Assembly: GCA_963210315.1 (NCBI GenBank)
Contig: OY723245.1
Location: 2,493,910 to 2,557,909, forward strand
Direction: 5' to 3'
Length of the DNA stretch: 64,000 nt
DNA from: Rhynchopus euleeides
Taxonomy: Eukaryota > Euglenozoa > Diplonemea > Diplonemida > Diplonemidae
A program made the translations under genes and the position numbers. The notes under the pieces are model-generated. The model saw nothing but the letters and a program-made list of their open reading frames with translations. It was not told the DNA's origin and did not search any database. Every line of letters begins with the position of its first letter. The stretch's first letter is position 1. Below are positions 21,483 to 33,177 of the stretch, one piece after another.

Positions 21483-22925
21483 TCCCTCCCGGCCGGGGGC
21501 CGGTACGGTCGGTCGTCGGCTGCGGCCAAAGGGCGTGCGGTAGCCGACGCCCTTTTGTGCTCGCCTCCTCTCTCCCACACCTCTTCGTCCTCTTTCATGA
21601 CGCGTCACCCTGCCTCCACGCTCTGACTTCTGTGACCCGCATGCCGCGTTGAGAGCAAGTCTTTCGTGTGCTGTCACCGAGACCAGGCCACTATCTGCTC
21701 TCAGGTTGGTAGCAATGGCCTTTTACCTTATGTCAAGCCCACGTGACAAAGACTCGTGCAGCTGAGGTCCTGGCTGGTCTGTCCTGTTGTCTGGGATCCT
21801 GTTCCCCCCCGCACCCCCCCTTCCCACACATGTCTGGTGCGTCGGTCGCGGGTTTGTGGCGCATCGGTCCTTTGGCCTGCCGGGCCTCCCCCCCGCACCC
21901 CCCCTCCACACGCGAACCGGTCCCCCTTTTTCAATTGCGACCCGGTTCCCGTGTTGTGTTGCGGCCCTCCCCGCCTCGCCTCCGACAGACTCTCCCCACA
22001 GTTGACGACGTGGGCAAACGGCGCCGACATCCTCTCATCACTTACCGTATTCTCATCAGGACGGTCGGTTTCCCTGACGCCACGACCACCAATGTGCTCC
22101 GATGCTTTTTGAAGGAGGTAGTTCATCCCCGACTCAGGCGTTTGCGGGAATGAGCTCGCCCACTTCTCCTGGAGGAGTACGCACCACCCGGTCGTGGCGC
22201 ACCCGCACCCGCTGCACACCGCACATGACGAGTTGCGGTAGCAGCCGTACCCCACACAGGTTCGAGTGGTTTGCCATGGTCCTGCTCACGACGACCTGCA
22301 GGTCACCCGTTCCTGTCGTGCACGTGCAGGCAGTGCCAGGAGGTGGTGGCCTCGTCAATCTGGCAGGGTTTGAGTTTACCGGGGCGAGGCACTCCACTCT
22401 GGGTCTGCTGTTTGTGATGTAACAAGCAGGTCTGGCGGGGTGTTCAGGGTTCGGAGTGGCCCTCCTCGTTGGCATCCGTGCAGCAGCGCTATCGCGTCCC
22501 GGAATGCCCCGTGTCACACCGGTGGGAACAGGGGCCAGCACCGCCATCTCGAGGAGGACCCGGGCCGTTCTTTGGATTCTTCACAGTCGCAGCCTCCGGC
22601 TTGTCGTTGTCCGTCAGCGTAGCGCCCACCCAGCCTGCAGAGATCTTGCACCGTCTTCAACAGCAATTTTTGACCCGACAATTTTTGGGGCATTTTTTCA
22701 CCAAAAAAAAATCACTCTGCGCGCCAAGTCGAAGACTTGTTTGGGGACTTTTGGTGTCCCCAATTTTTCAATTTTCGAAAAATAAGCTCACTTTGCTAAA
22801 CTGGACCCAACTCCCCACACTCTTTTTTAAGCGAAAAACAGCAAATTTCGGCCGATTTTTTCTCATTTTTTCTCATTTTTTTTCACCGACTTTTCCATAC
22901 CCCCAAAAAGTGGTATTATCGTAAG
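21483..22925. other. Gene-free spacer with weak minus-strand open frames
   Basis: No gene is recognised. Two minus-strand frames (21728-22255 and 22134-22547) have Cys-rich or Arg-rich translations without a family motif and could be decayed transposon sequence. From about 22660 the DNA becomes A/T-homopolymer-rich. Confidence 0.35.
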
Positions 22926-23155
22926 AAAAAAGTGGTACTGAAAAAGTGGCATTATCGTAAATGCCACCTAAACTATCCAGTCCACACAGGCCCCCCCCCA
23001 GCCGGAGGCCAGGGGGTCCACAGGGACCCCCCCAAGCCAGGGCTCAGGGGGGGTCAGGGCCTTGGCCAGGCCACAGGGGCACAGGCCAAAAAAGTGGTAC
23101 TGAAAAAGTGGTATTATCGTAAATGCCACTTAAACTATCCAGTACACACAGGCCC
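22926..23155. repeat. Two direct copies of a 68-bp repeat
   Basis: Units at 22926-22993 and 23088-23155 share agtggtactgaaaaagtgg, attatcgtaaatgccac and taaactatccagt with very few differences. They are separated by 94 bases rich in C/G runs. Confidence 0.8.
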
Positions 23156-23214
23156 TCCCCCAGCTGGGGGCTAAAGGGCCTAAAGGGTCCTTGGGCTGAC
23201 CCCCCCCCCCCCTA

Positions 23215-24362
23215 GGGGGGGTCAAATGGGGGTGACAAACACGATTTTTCAAAAAACCGGCGCAGAGGCCCCAAAGCCCCCGTAAACCCTCCAAACCCCC
23301 CCAGATCGGTCCGGAAACCCATCGAACCCCACTTTTCCACCATTCCGGGCACCTCAGGTGCCCGAATTGGGGTACCTAAATTTTGTGCCACCGTTTGGTA
23401 CCGGACAGTGCCACTGTGTGGGAGGTTGGAAAAGAAAATGCCCCAACACACCACATCTGAGGGTTGCAATGCATGTTGCTTGCCAACCACGTCATCCGGT
23501 GGGTGTCAGGCGCTATGTAGGTGGCATGAGCCAGGTCTTCGATGTGTTCTGGCTTGTATATGTACCTCCCTGCCTGCGGCACAGGCACTGCCTTTGTCCC
23601 CCACACCAGCCACAGAGAGCGTATTGTACTCGGTCCACGGTTGCTGATTCATTGTGATGCGTTGTATCCTCGGGTGAACGTCACACACTAGTGGCACCAC
23701 CACCCGCCATCCGAGAGCTGTATTGACTTTGCGCCCTTCCGTTGCATTCACCTCGCCACGCATATTGCACCGTTCAGTACCAGTGCTCTTGGGCCAGGCA
23801 AAGTAGACCGCAGCAACTACCAATTCTGGCACAATGGGTACCACGACAGCGCACTTCGTGTGTTCCCGGAATGTACAGCTCGTGTTGCAACAGTCGTTGT
23901 CAACACATCCCGGTTGTGGAGCACTGCTGCACAGGAATCACACGACCATCTGGACTTGTTCCGTACCTACAGGCAGCCTCCCGGTGCATGGTGGCAGGGA
24001 GGTACATATACAAGCCAGAACTCATCGAAGACCTGGCTAATGCCACCTACATAGCGCCTGACACCCACCGGATGACGTGGTTGGCAAGCAACATGCATTG
24101 CAACCCTCAGATGTGGTGTGTTGGGGCATTTTCTTTTCCAACCTCCCACACAGTGGCACTGTCCGGTACCAAACGGTGGCACAAAATTTAGGTACCCCAA
24201 TTCGGGCACCTGAGGTGCCCGGAATGGTGGAAAAGTGGGGTTCGATGGGTTTCCGGACCGATCTGGGGGGGTTTGGAGGGTTTACGGGGGCTTTGGGGCC
24301 TCTGCGCCGGTTTTTTGAAAAATCGTGTTTGTCCACGTAAAAGGGTGGCATTTGACCCCCCC
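23215..24362. mobile_element. TA-flanked element with about 365-bp inverted ends
   Basis: The element is 1,148 bp with TA at 23213-23214 and 24363-24364. The inverted ends (about 23215-23577 and 23993-24362) are near-identical and include GGGGGGGTCAAATG, acaaacacgatttttc and the palindromic gggcacctcaggtgccc. About 415 bases separate the arms. No transposase motif is seen in any frame. The shared GGGGGGGTCA end links it to the intronic element at 8240-9778. Confidence 0.85.
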
Positions 24363-24364
24363 TA

Positions 24365-26398
24365 CCCCCCCCCCCCCAAGCCAGGGCTTGGGGGGGGGTT
24401 TTGCGATCGCAGGCAACCTGGTGCCGGAACCTGTCATAGACTCATGCTATTCGAGGGACCGGCGACTTGGCTCCGTGGTCAAATTTGTTTGAAAAGGCCT
24501 TGACCAAAGGCAAATGAAATTTTTGCCCCCCCCAAGGATCGCACCACTTCATCTCAGGACTTCCCACCCACACTCCCACACGTGATTCGCCCCCGCAGAA
24601 CCAGACTACTGTTTCAGAACTGTACACCCCTCTCCACACGTCCACTGGCTCCCCCGCTGAATGCGACGAACAGTGCGACATACCAAACCTCCCCTTATAG
24701 AGTTTTAACGGCGCCGCGTTGTTGACGGTGGGGTAAACAGAGCCCAGGCGGGAATAGAAACAGTGGTGCCGGAGCAACAAAGTCTGCCTTCCGCTTTGTA
24801 TGCCTTGCTTGGGGTGTCCCCTTTTCACCAGTCAACAGGCGTGCATGCCTCCGTCCTAGGTCACCAATGATCGTGCCTCAAGAAAGTGTACAGTTCCTTC
24901 CCAGTAGCCCTTCCGTTCTGCAAGTCCGAATCACGCAGTCCCTCGAATCCATGGTGCTTTCCAGAAAATTCAGAAACCCACCCACGGTCAAAGTTGAAAG
25001 GGGGCCGTGACCAGAGGCTATAAACGTTTAAAAGTCTTTCGCAAGCCGAAGTCGTACGACAGACCACAGGAATGACAGAAAACAGCAGACGGGTTTGACC
25101 CCGCTGCTGCTCCTCGACAGACCCGCAACCAGCGCCAGAGCCAACTGCAAGCGTGACATACATACCGTCGCGTCGAAAAGAGAAGTTCTGCACAACGACC
25201 CGTGTGGTCGAAGTGGCTAACCCTGTGAGACAGAATTGACGCTGGAAAATCCACCATTTTGTGGGCGTCAAGACTGGTGGTGTGGTGGCTGTCCTGTTTC
25301 ATCTTGCACTCCTGAGAGTGCAATCTACAGGACAGGTAAGTTCCCCCCAGTTCTCCCTAAGTAACAAGACAGGCCAGGTGGAGCGCCCCAGCAAAAGCCC
25401 CTCCCCACCCCACCCCTCCCTATCAACCTTACTGAAACTCACTACAATGCAGCACAGCGTATGATGCCACGCCATCAAAAAAGAATGGCGCCAAGACAGA
25501 CGCGGGAAGGCCGGGGTGAGGGGTGGGGGGTGGGTCTGCCGCAACACACAGCCGCACTTGTCTGCCATCAGCACTGCCTTTGGCGCCACTTGTTGCTTTG
25601 CGTCTAGCAAACATGTTCCTTGGCATGTCATGTCGGCCTGTGGGGTGACCGGCCTACCAGTGCGGCTGACAGCGTGCCCCCAAAGAAAGTTGTACTACAG
25701 TGCAAAAAAATTTGTTACAAACAAATCGTGTAAAGTGGATGCGTGTATGTGTGAAGATCACATCACAGCGGGGGATTACATCACGAGCAGGTGCTCGGTG
25801 TGTCTTACACTGCTACAAAAAATGATTCACATGTTTGTGTGTTGGATTGGGTGTGTCTTCGTCGTGTGTGGAGCGCGGGACTGGAGGAGGGGGGGGGGGG
25901 AGGATGGGGATGATGGGGGGGTGGTATACTATACATGTTTTGGGTGTTGCTCCCCAAACCGCCGCCGCCACCGCGCGCGCCCCCCCCCCGCCCCCCCGCC
26001 CCCATCCCCCCTCCCCCCCGAGGCCTTGCTCTGCAGGGCTTCTGGGGGCAGAAAAACAAGGCAGGTTATCGACCGTCATCACGATGCGTGCACCAGGCAG
26101 GGGGCCTGTCTGACATGCAGGCAGTACGTACACCAGGCAGCCGTTTCCCCGCACAGGCTGACTGCCTCCGCCCCTTGATCCACGAAGATGTGGCAGCGCT
26201 TTCTTTTCACACATCGGTGACATCCACAATTGTTGTTTTTATCGGATTTCGGTCAGCATCACCTGCCTCTCTCTTGAACGATCTCTGTTGCGACTTGCTG
26301 TGCCCTGTGGGTGCAGATCGCCAACATCTGCGTTGCACAGCTCCACACACCCGCCCGGTGACCCACCTGACCCGCCTGCAGGTTTACTCAGACTTGAG
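24365..26398. other. Spacer upstream of the DUF4832-like gene
   Basis: No gene is supported. Frames here are short or low-complexity, with G and C runs near 25890-26020. The last part should hold the 5' leader of the gene starting at 26399. Confidence 0.4.
26381..26398 (+). promoter_or_regulatory. Likely leader-splicing acceptor, DUF4832-like gene
   Basis: The pyrimidine-rich stretch ending cccgcctgcag stops at 26381, 17 bases before the ATG at 26399. It fits a trans-splice acceptor; a cis-intron from an unseen upstream exon is the alternative. Confidence 0.5.
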
Positions 26399-28315
26399 AT
26401 GCTGCGGCACACCCTCCTGCCTGCCCTGTTGTGTGGTGCGCTAGCATGTGCCGATGCTGAGATTGTGTTCGCCTCCAGCCTGAGGGTGCGGCGGGGCAGC
26501 CTGGTGGGTGACCAGGCGCTGGATGTGCTGAACACGAAGAGCCAGTCGGGGAGCCAGAACACCTGGAGCACGTACCTCGAGGTGAGCGAACGGTTCAAGG
26601 GCGACTTCACCTTCTCCGTCCCGCAGGGTTCGTGGGGATCCCTGAAGGTTCATGTCAACACGCTCGGTTCGACAGCTGCGTCGCAGGTGTGGAGGCTCAA
26701 GGTCAAGAACCACGCAGAGGGGAGGTGGGTGACCGTCGGGGATAACAGCGACGCACTGAGTTGGGTGTGGTACGACCGTGTGATCGATGTTCCGTGGAGT
26801 GGCTGGCTCAGCAGCAGTGGTGAGGTTACCGTGCGGTACGTGACAAGCAGCTGGTATGATGTCAGCGACGTCGACTATCTTGTGCTGGAGCTGTCTCCGG
26901 CGGTGGGGGCCACCCCGCAGCCTGTTCCTCCAACACCTGTTCCTGTGCCGCCAACACCGGTCCCTGTTCCACCGACTCCTGCCCCGGTTCCACCGACACC
27001 TGTGCCTGTTCCACCCACGCCTGTTCCGGTTCCGCCCACACCGTCGCCGACTCCTGTCCCTGTTCCACCGACACCTTCCCCGACCCCTGTGCCTGCGCCG
27101 ACATCTGAGTTCCAGGACATCCCTCTCACCAGCAGTGTCACTGATGTGCAGCCGATGACTGGCATTGTGCTGTGGGCTGATTCCCACAACAACAGCCCCC
27201 TGAAGACACAGGCGGGCAACGTGCAGCTCGAGTACAAATACATGCGCCCCAGCGACGTGGTTTCTGGTATGGATACATACACATGGAGCGCTGTGGACGA
27301 CGTCCTTGACACTGTGAGTGGGCGTGGTCACCAAGCTGTGTTGCGCTTCTACTACACCTATCCAGGCGCACCGACCGTCGTGCCACAGTACATCAAAGAC
27401 CTGCCTGACTACACGGAGACCACTGAGATGTCGGAGGGCAACCCGACAGGCTTCCCTGACTGGTCACACCCAGAGCTGCAGCGGGCCACCCTCGCATTCT
27501 ACTCAGCCTTTGTTGCACGGTACAACAACGACCCGCGCCTCGCCTTCCTGCAGGTGGGCTTCGGGCTGTGGGGTGAGTACCACATCTACCAGCCTGAGGC
27601 GCGCCTGGGTGAGAACTTCCCGACCAAGGCCTTCCAGGACACGTTCCTGCGGCAGCTCGACAACGACTGCACGGTCCTGCGTTGGTCTGTCTCCATCGAC
27701 GCAGGCGAGTCGGCGCGCTCCCCTATCGCTGGGGATGTCACGCTGCTCGGCCTGCGCTTCGGGTTGTTCGACGACTCATTCATGCACAAGGAGCATGCCG
27801 ACTACAACAAATACATGTTTGACACGCTCGGGCACACCACACGGTACCACACGGCGCCACATGGCGGGGAGTTGAGCTACTACTCCACATCCGACCAAAG
27901 GAATGCCCTGAATGTCGGCGGGATGCACGGACGCACCTACGAGGAGCTGAGCAGCCAGTACCACATCACGTACATGCTTGGGAATGACCAGCCGGCGTAC
28001 CAGACAGATGCACGTATCAAGCAGGCCGGCATGTCGAACGGGTACAAGTTCGAAGTCACAGAGTTCAGGGCATCGCAGACGGCTTCGGTTGTGACTGTCG
28101 GGAACATTGGGATTGCACCCATCTACTACGACGCATACGTTGCTGTGGGAGGGGTGCGCTCCGGTACGTCCCTGAAGGGCCTGCTGCCCGGGGAATCTGT
28201 GCAGGTCACTGTTGCCGCGGGAATGACCTGCTGTGCGGCGCTTCCCACACTGACAATTGAGTCGCCGCGTCTGGTGCAAGGGCAGGTGATCCAGTTTGAG
28301 GCCTCCCTTGCGTGA
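26399..28315 (+). CDS. Secreted DUF4832-like glycoside-hydrolase-type protein
   Basis: One exon, 638 residues. I chose the start at 26399 because it gives a clear signal peptide ([20 protein letters not shown]) and follows a splice acceptor. Residues about 21-165 look like a beta-sandwich module, perhaps sugar-binding. Residues about 171-236 are a Pro/Thr linker of VPPTPVP repeats. The rest resembles the DUF4832/DUF4874 family, which has a TIM-barrel-type glycosidase fold: the segment [11 protein letters not shown] (about 387-397) matches the family's GxWGEWHxY signature, and LRFYYTYPG and [13 protein letters not shown] fit as well. It probably acts on an extracellular or lysosomal polysaccharide; the substrate cannot be told. 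No GPI or membrane anchor is seen. Confidence 0.8.
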   Translation: MLRHTLLPALLCGALACADAEIVFASSLRVRRGSLVGDQALDVLNTKSQSGSQNTWSTYLEVSERFKGDFTFSVPQGSWGSLKVHVNTLGSTAASQVWRLKVKNHAEGRWVTVGDNSDALSWVWYDRVIDVPWSGWLSSSGEVTVRYVTSSWYDVSDVDYLVLELSPAVGATPQPVPPTPVPVPPTPVPVPPTPAPVPPTPVPVPPTPVPVPPTPSPTPVPVPPTPSPTPVPAPTSEFQDIPLTSSVTDVQPMTGIVLWADSHNNSPLKTQAGNVQLEYKYMRPSDVVSGMDTYTWSAVDDVLDTVSGRGHQAVLRFYYTYPGAPTVVPQYIKDLPDYTETTEMSEGNPTGFPDWSHPELQRATLAFYSAFVARYNNDPRLAFLQVGFGLWGEYHIYQPEARLGENFPTKAFQDTFLRQLDNDCTVLRWSVSIDAGESARSPIAGDVTLLGLRFGLFDDSFMHKEHADYNKYMFDTLGHTTRYHTAPHGGELSYYSTSDQRNALNVGGMHGRTYEELSSQYHITYMLGNDQPAYQTDARIKQAGMSNGYKFEVTEFRASQTASVVTVGNIGIAPIYYDAYVAVGGVRSGTSLKGLLPGESVQVTVAAGMTCCAALPTLTIESPRLVQGQVIQFEASLA

Positions 28316-30051
28316 TGCGGTACGGTCTCCCGGCAAGCTGATGTTTGGATATATTTCAGCAGTTTCTTTGCCGTCAATTTGGAATGAAGGGTGCAATCCG
28401 GCAACAGGATCGGCACCGGTTTCTTTTATTGGGATCGGTCTTCCTGTCCATCACACCACACCTTCACCGGCTGCAAAGTGGGGTTGTCGACTCCGCTCCT
28501 ACCAGTCTTGTTCTCCCTGCCTGCCCCGTTGCGCAACCGTGTATAGAGTGTTGTGGGCATGCAGCCAGTGACCTGCCAGGTTGCCATGTGCACCCATTGA
28601 AGGCACCGCGTGCCTCACTGCACTGGCAGCACCATCCCTCTTCCTTCCCCCTTCCCTTCCACCACCCCTCCCACACATTCAATAACCAAATTGAAACCTT
28701 TTATAAAGAAGGTCACCCCCTCCGAGGGACAGCACGGAACCGCACCACGCAATTTCAAGCTGCGAGCCAGCGGCTGGCGAGGTTCGACCAGCATTCCCTC
28801 AGCGGGGAGGCTGTCCCATAAGAAACTGAAGCAAAGTCAACGGCATCCAGCATGCGCCGATTTGGTTCGTCGCAGCACTCCTCTCCTATTCCCATCCACC
28901 CCGCGTCCTGCGAATTCCATCGCCAGTCGCACCTCCGAGGCTGGCAGCCACACAGCAGAGTGTGTATACACGATCGACCCACCTGGTGCCAGTTTAGTGA
29001 CCTGTGACCTTGTGACCTGTGGTGGTCCCTTTTGCCATACCCCCGGTTGGCTTCTCGCTTGTCGGGTGGCTTGGGTGGGGCCCGCCTCGTGTGTGATTCT
29101 TTTCCACTCTTCGTGATTTGTCCTCAAAGTGCGTGTTCGTGTGCCGGGTTTGCGGCTCATGATGGCTCGAAATAGTTTCGCGACTACAGAGGCCGTCTGC
29201 TACGGCGGCTGTGACTAATAGTCGAGTGTTCCGTGTCGTGTTCGAACCTCCCTTGGTTTGTTTTCCCCCTCCGCGTTGTACCCGTGAGGTGCGTTCTCCC
29301 ATGTCGTTTGGGGAGATGGGCGTATCCCCTTGGCGTTGGGCTGCACTGAGTATACTCCAAACATGAAAGAAAAAACAGAGAATTCTGGTGCCCCTGAAAA
29401 TCGAAAAGAAAGGAACTACGTAGGAAGTGCGTACAGATGTGTGGGCCTCTCAAGAGAAACTCCGCCAACAAGAGCTACGTCGTATCAACTACGTAACGCT
29501 GCGCAACAAACTACTTCACACGTCGAACCACGTCGATCGGCCTTTTCAGGGACACCACGAGATAATGTTTTGTTTCTTTTGAAATCAGAAGAAGTTTAGA
29601 AGTCCTTCTTCCCCGCTCCCCCGCCCCCCACCCACAGCAGGCTCCGAAGCAAAGCCATGGCTGCACAAGCCACTCCCTCTAGCCGAACAGACACACAACA
29701 GCACATGGCAGGGCCTGAGGAGCCGCCGACCCCCTCCCCACCCCACCCCTGAGCCCAGCATCCACCAGCCAGCCTTTGTTGACTCTGCTTCCAAAGCCTT
29801 CGACCCACCCACGCAACACACACCATCCCACCCCTGCTGCTGCCCACAGGCCAGGCGAACATCCTGACACCTTCGCCTTGTTGCTATACCCGTGCGCATC
29901 TCTTCTCTTTCTCTTGCAGCTCTCTCCCTCCCCGCACACCCACACCTGCTGCAGCCTAAGGGCACCCCCCCCTGCTGCACGCACTTTTGCCCGCGACTCA
30001 TCGTCTTTTTTCTTGACGTTCCCGCTGTCTCTGCACCCCCGCATCTACGAC
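28316..30051. other. Spacer before the second RING gene
   Basis: No gene is supported. No counterpart of the first RING gene's N-terminal exon was found. The 3' end has the strong pyrimidine tract ttctctttctcttgcag near 29904-29920 and another CAG near 29956, possible acceptors for the gene starting at 30052. Confidence 0.45.
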
Positions 30052-31573
30052 ATGTGCCCCATATGCCATGAGGACGAGCAGCTGGACGGGTGGTGCCGGC
30101 CTGAGGGGTGCCAGCACCGCTTCCACACCAGCCACATCCTCGAGTACCTGAGCCTGAGCGGGCGGTATGAGTGCCCGATGTGCAACGGGGAGATCACGGC
30201 GCTCCTTCTCGATGACGGGACCCAGATTTCCTCCCACACGCTGCGCAGCCGCTTCTACGCCCCGCCCTCTGCTGTTGCCTTCAAAGCGGCACACGGCATC
30301 TCTCTCTTCTCCGCCCCCGATGAGGTATGTCCCGTGGCCATGCGTGTTGGCGTGACTCGAGGGGCGGTGTGGTGTAGTGGGGTGGACACGCTCTCTTTTC
30401 TACCCCTCTTTATTCCAAGCTGCGTTGCGGTTTTGTCCTTCTGCTGGCTGCTCTTCTCCGAAAAGCACCATGGCCTTGAGTGAGAGGGATTTACGGTCAC
30501 ATATGCTGGGCCGCCCATCTCACAGTCCGCCTTTGCCGGGTTTGCGGAGCAGAACTGTCGGCAGCGTCGGAGGGAGCAGTACCCCGTTTTCCCCCGCAAG
30601 GCCTCTCATGAGAGGGGAGGCCGCTCGGCGAAAACAGATCGCCACAAACCGGCAACGCCGCTTCAGCTTCGGCAGGCCCGTCGCCATCTCCCGGACCCGT
30701 CCCTCAGGACCTCATATGCCACCTTTGTGTATTCATCCACGGAGAGCCCCCGGTCTGTGGCCTTCATCGCCGCTTGGTGCATGGTCATGTACGTACCTTT
30801 GTCATTTGAGATAATGACTTCTCCACTTCTACTCCAACCTCGCAATGAGACCGACACAGTACATAGTTGCCTTTGCCTTTGTGATGTGGACCTTCTTCAG
30901 GCTGGGGTGGGGTTCAACTGAACTCCGGCAACAATGCACCGAAGCAACACACCCTCCTCTCCCTACAGTCGGTGCCGCTCCCGTTGACGCAGATGTTCGA
31001 CGAGAACCACCGCGTGGTGCAGCAGGCAGGCTTCCCCACCATCCTGCTGCAGCTCCTCGACAGCAACGGCGAGCCGTGCAGCCCCGGCGCGGATCTGGTC
31101 CAGGTGAAGGTCCGGCATGCCGGCGTGCCGGGTGTGCTGTACAACGACTCCGCCACCGTGCAGAGCGAAGGGCAGTGCACCTTCAGCAACCTGGTGCTCC
31201 ACATCCCGCAGGCCACCTCCGTGTCGCCCGACGAGAGTGTGGCGCTCACCTTCGAGGTATGCACCAACACCCCCCCATGCTTCCTCACATGCATCCACCC
31301 CACCTGCAGGTCGTGTGCCGTGGCGAGGGCGTCGCCCTGCCCTGCCATGCCTCCTCCGTGTCTGCCAGCGTCTACTTCCCGAGGGAATCCCGCGAGGTCA
31401 CACCCGCGTTGGAGCGGGCACAGAAGCAGCGCACGGCCAACCTCCTCGCGCAGAAGAAGGCGCAGGCCGTCAGCACCCCCCCGGAGAAGAAGGTCTCGCT
31501 CACGCTGAAAGCCCCCCGCCCGCAGCAGGTCCCTGCATCCTCGGGTGGTGGGTGCGGGTGTGTCATTGCTTGA
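30052..31573 (+). CDS. RING-finger protein with CaaX tail (paralogue 2)
   Basis: Three exons: 30052-30324, 30969-31256 and 31310-31573, giving 274 residues; all junctions are phase 0 with GTATG donors and CAG acceptors. The protein starts directly at the RING (MCPICHEDE). Ligands are CPIC, then C-Q-H-R-F-H-T-S-H, then 12 residues to CPMC, with His replacing the usual sixth Cys as in the gene at 6695-10535. Exon 2 (288 bases) encodes the same middle domain, including an identical DNA and protein stretch around YNDSATVQSEGQCTFSNLVL. The end is CVIA, a CaaX box that predicts farnesylation. Two intron positions match paralogue 1, but the intron inside its RING is absent. Probably a membrane-anchored E3 ligase (inference). 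An upstream coding exon cannot be excluded. Confidence 0.8.
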
Positions 31574-32320
31574 GCCGGACCCCGGAAAACCTTTTCACAC
31601 CGTGACGGGTATACACACACACCTCAAGGAGACGAGAGAGAGAGAGCGTTGGTGGGGGGGAGCTGGGGCGGGAGAGAGCCGGGGGGGTGGTGCTGATATA
31701 GTTCGTCCGCCACACCCTTCTTTGCCTCTTCTTGGCCTGTGCTTGTGTGCCCCCCGCTCTGCGCCGCCTTCATGCGTCCGTCTCCTCTCTAGCTTGTGGA
31801 GAAGGTCTCTCTCTCTCTCTTGTTTTGTTCAACGTGAGCAAAACCGTTCTATTTCTTGCACGGTTTTGGGGGGGGGGGGGGGGTGAATGAACGTCTCAAA
31901 GTGAATGCTTGCAGGCCCTCAGAAAGTGTGACCCCCCTGGGCGACTCTCTTTTTCTCGATCCAACAGGATGAATCACAACAAGGAATTGAAGGTCTGGTC
32001 TCAATTGAGGGTAGGCTGCAGGGCTCCAGGACAGAACTCTCTGGGATATCTGTGTTGGGGGGGGGGGCGGGAGGAGAGGAGGGGTGGGGGTTAAAGTCAC
32101 CATGCTATACCAACCAAAATATGATCTGTGTCGGCAAGCCCGTGAGGGCGAGAGGACACTCGCACACCATCCACTTATACAGTTAGATAACCCTGTGGGG
32201 AGCAGGGGCGTGGCCTTGGGGGAAAAGGCGGAGGTGATATGATACGTCTCGCTGGGCATCTCATTTACGTCCCAGAGAGGCAACACGATGGAGGGGGCGT
32301 GTCTGTGGCACCTTATTGCG

Positions 32321-32407
32321 AAGGGTGTGTGGGGAGGGGGGGGGGGTTAGGGGGGACAGCTTACAACACTGCAAACCATCGCCTGCAGCGCCGTCTTGAT
32401 TTTTTTT
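32321..32407. repeat. Flanking direct repeat block A, left copy
   Basis: The block from aagggtgtgtgggg to cgccgtcttgattttttt is repeated almost exactly at 37685-37773 on the far side of the retroelement. In the left copy block A and block B (32592-32658) are separated by about 185 bases; in the right copy (37685-37838) they are adjacent. Confidence 0.85.
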
Positions 32408-32656
32408 AAAGCACACTCGTGTGAGCGGAAAGCGCCCCACCACAGCTGCAACCAAACGTGCTCTATACACTAACCCCACCCTTCATCAGGCTCAGGGTGT
32501 GATCAGTTCAGGGTTTTGTGTGTAGAAGCGTCAACGCAACAAACAAAAGGAAATTCATCAGAGCGGTTGTAGCTGTGAAGTGATAGGGCGCTTTATTGCT
32601 GCTGCGCAGATTCATTCTTTCCAAATGGGGGCCCTCGCTACCAAGTGTGACTGAGT

Positions 32657-33116
32657 GAAAATACAGCAGCAGTCTCTCGAGTCTTCCTTTCAGATGATTT
32701 TTGCATTGATCGCTTCCACCTCAACCCGTCACTCGTCACGCGTTTTTTTTTCTCGCTGGCGCTAGTGATGTCGGCTGGCAGAAAAAACACACAACAAACC
32801 CCCCCCCCCCCCGCGTGTCGAGTGACCTTACCTGTCTGAAGTACAGAAAATGTGTCGGGTTGGGTGGAGCATACACACACACATACACATATGTTCACAC
32901 AACACAGGGCAAACCGCACAAACGTGTTCACACATCCGGCATCCTATGCGAAATACCCGCCGCTCCCCGGGAGCTGTTGCGGGAACCATCTGCTCTTCCG
33001 ACCCACCGAGACTCTTGCCGTATTTTCTCTACCACACGGGGTGTGTTTTACCAAAATACAGCAGCAGTCTCTCGAGTCTTCCTTTCAGATGATTTTTGCA
33101 TTGATCGCTTCCACCT
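32657..33116. repeat. 64-bp direct repeat pair
   Basis: The word from aaaatacagcagcag to gatcgcttccacct occurs at 32657-32720 and again, identical, at 33053-33116, just outside the retroelement's coding end. Confidence 0.85.
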
Positions 33117-33177
33117 AGGACCCTGAGGGCCCTTGGGCCAAGGGACGCCACGCGTTTTGTTAGATGGCCGGTGGAGT

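Larger units (their letters stand above)
31574..33116. other. Spacer with repeat blocks next to the retroelement
   Basis: No gene. It holds G runs (31868-31883, 32050), block A at 32321-32407 and block B at 32592-32658 (both repeated beyond the retroelement), and a 64-bp word at 32657-32720 repeated at 33053-33116. Confidence 0.5.

Noticed and set aside
20085-21677. Lys/Phe-rich frames on both strands
   Set aside because: They are translations of A and T runs in the compound satellite.
21728-22547. Minus-strand frames with Cys-rich and Arg-rich translations
   Set aside because: They have some protein-like texture but no motif or splice-consistent structure; at most decayed transposon sequence.
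25516-26178. 220-codon plus-strand frame before the DUF4832-like gene
   Set aside because: It has no family match by eye, contains homopolymer-coded Gly/Pro/Arg runs and is not in a sensible splice relation with the gene downstream.
29120-29260. tRNA-like segment with gtgttcgaacctccc
   Set aside because: The T-loop-like word is present, but I could not pair an acceptor stem or a five-base anticodon stem with a seven-base loop.
30325-30968. Short minus-strand frame (30663-30857) inside the second RING gene's intron
   Set aside because: It is 64 codons, lies within a well-supported intron and has no motif; I treat it as chance.
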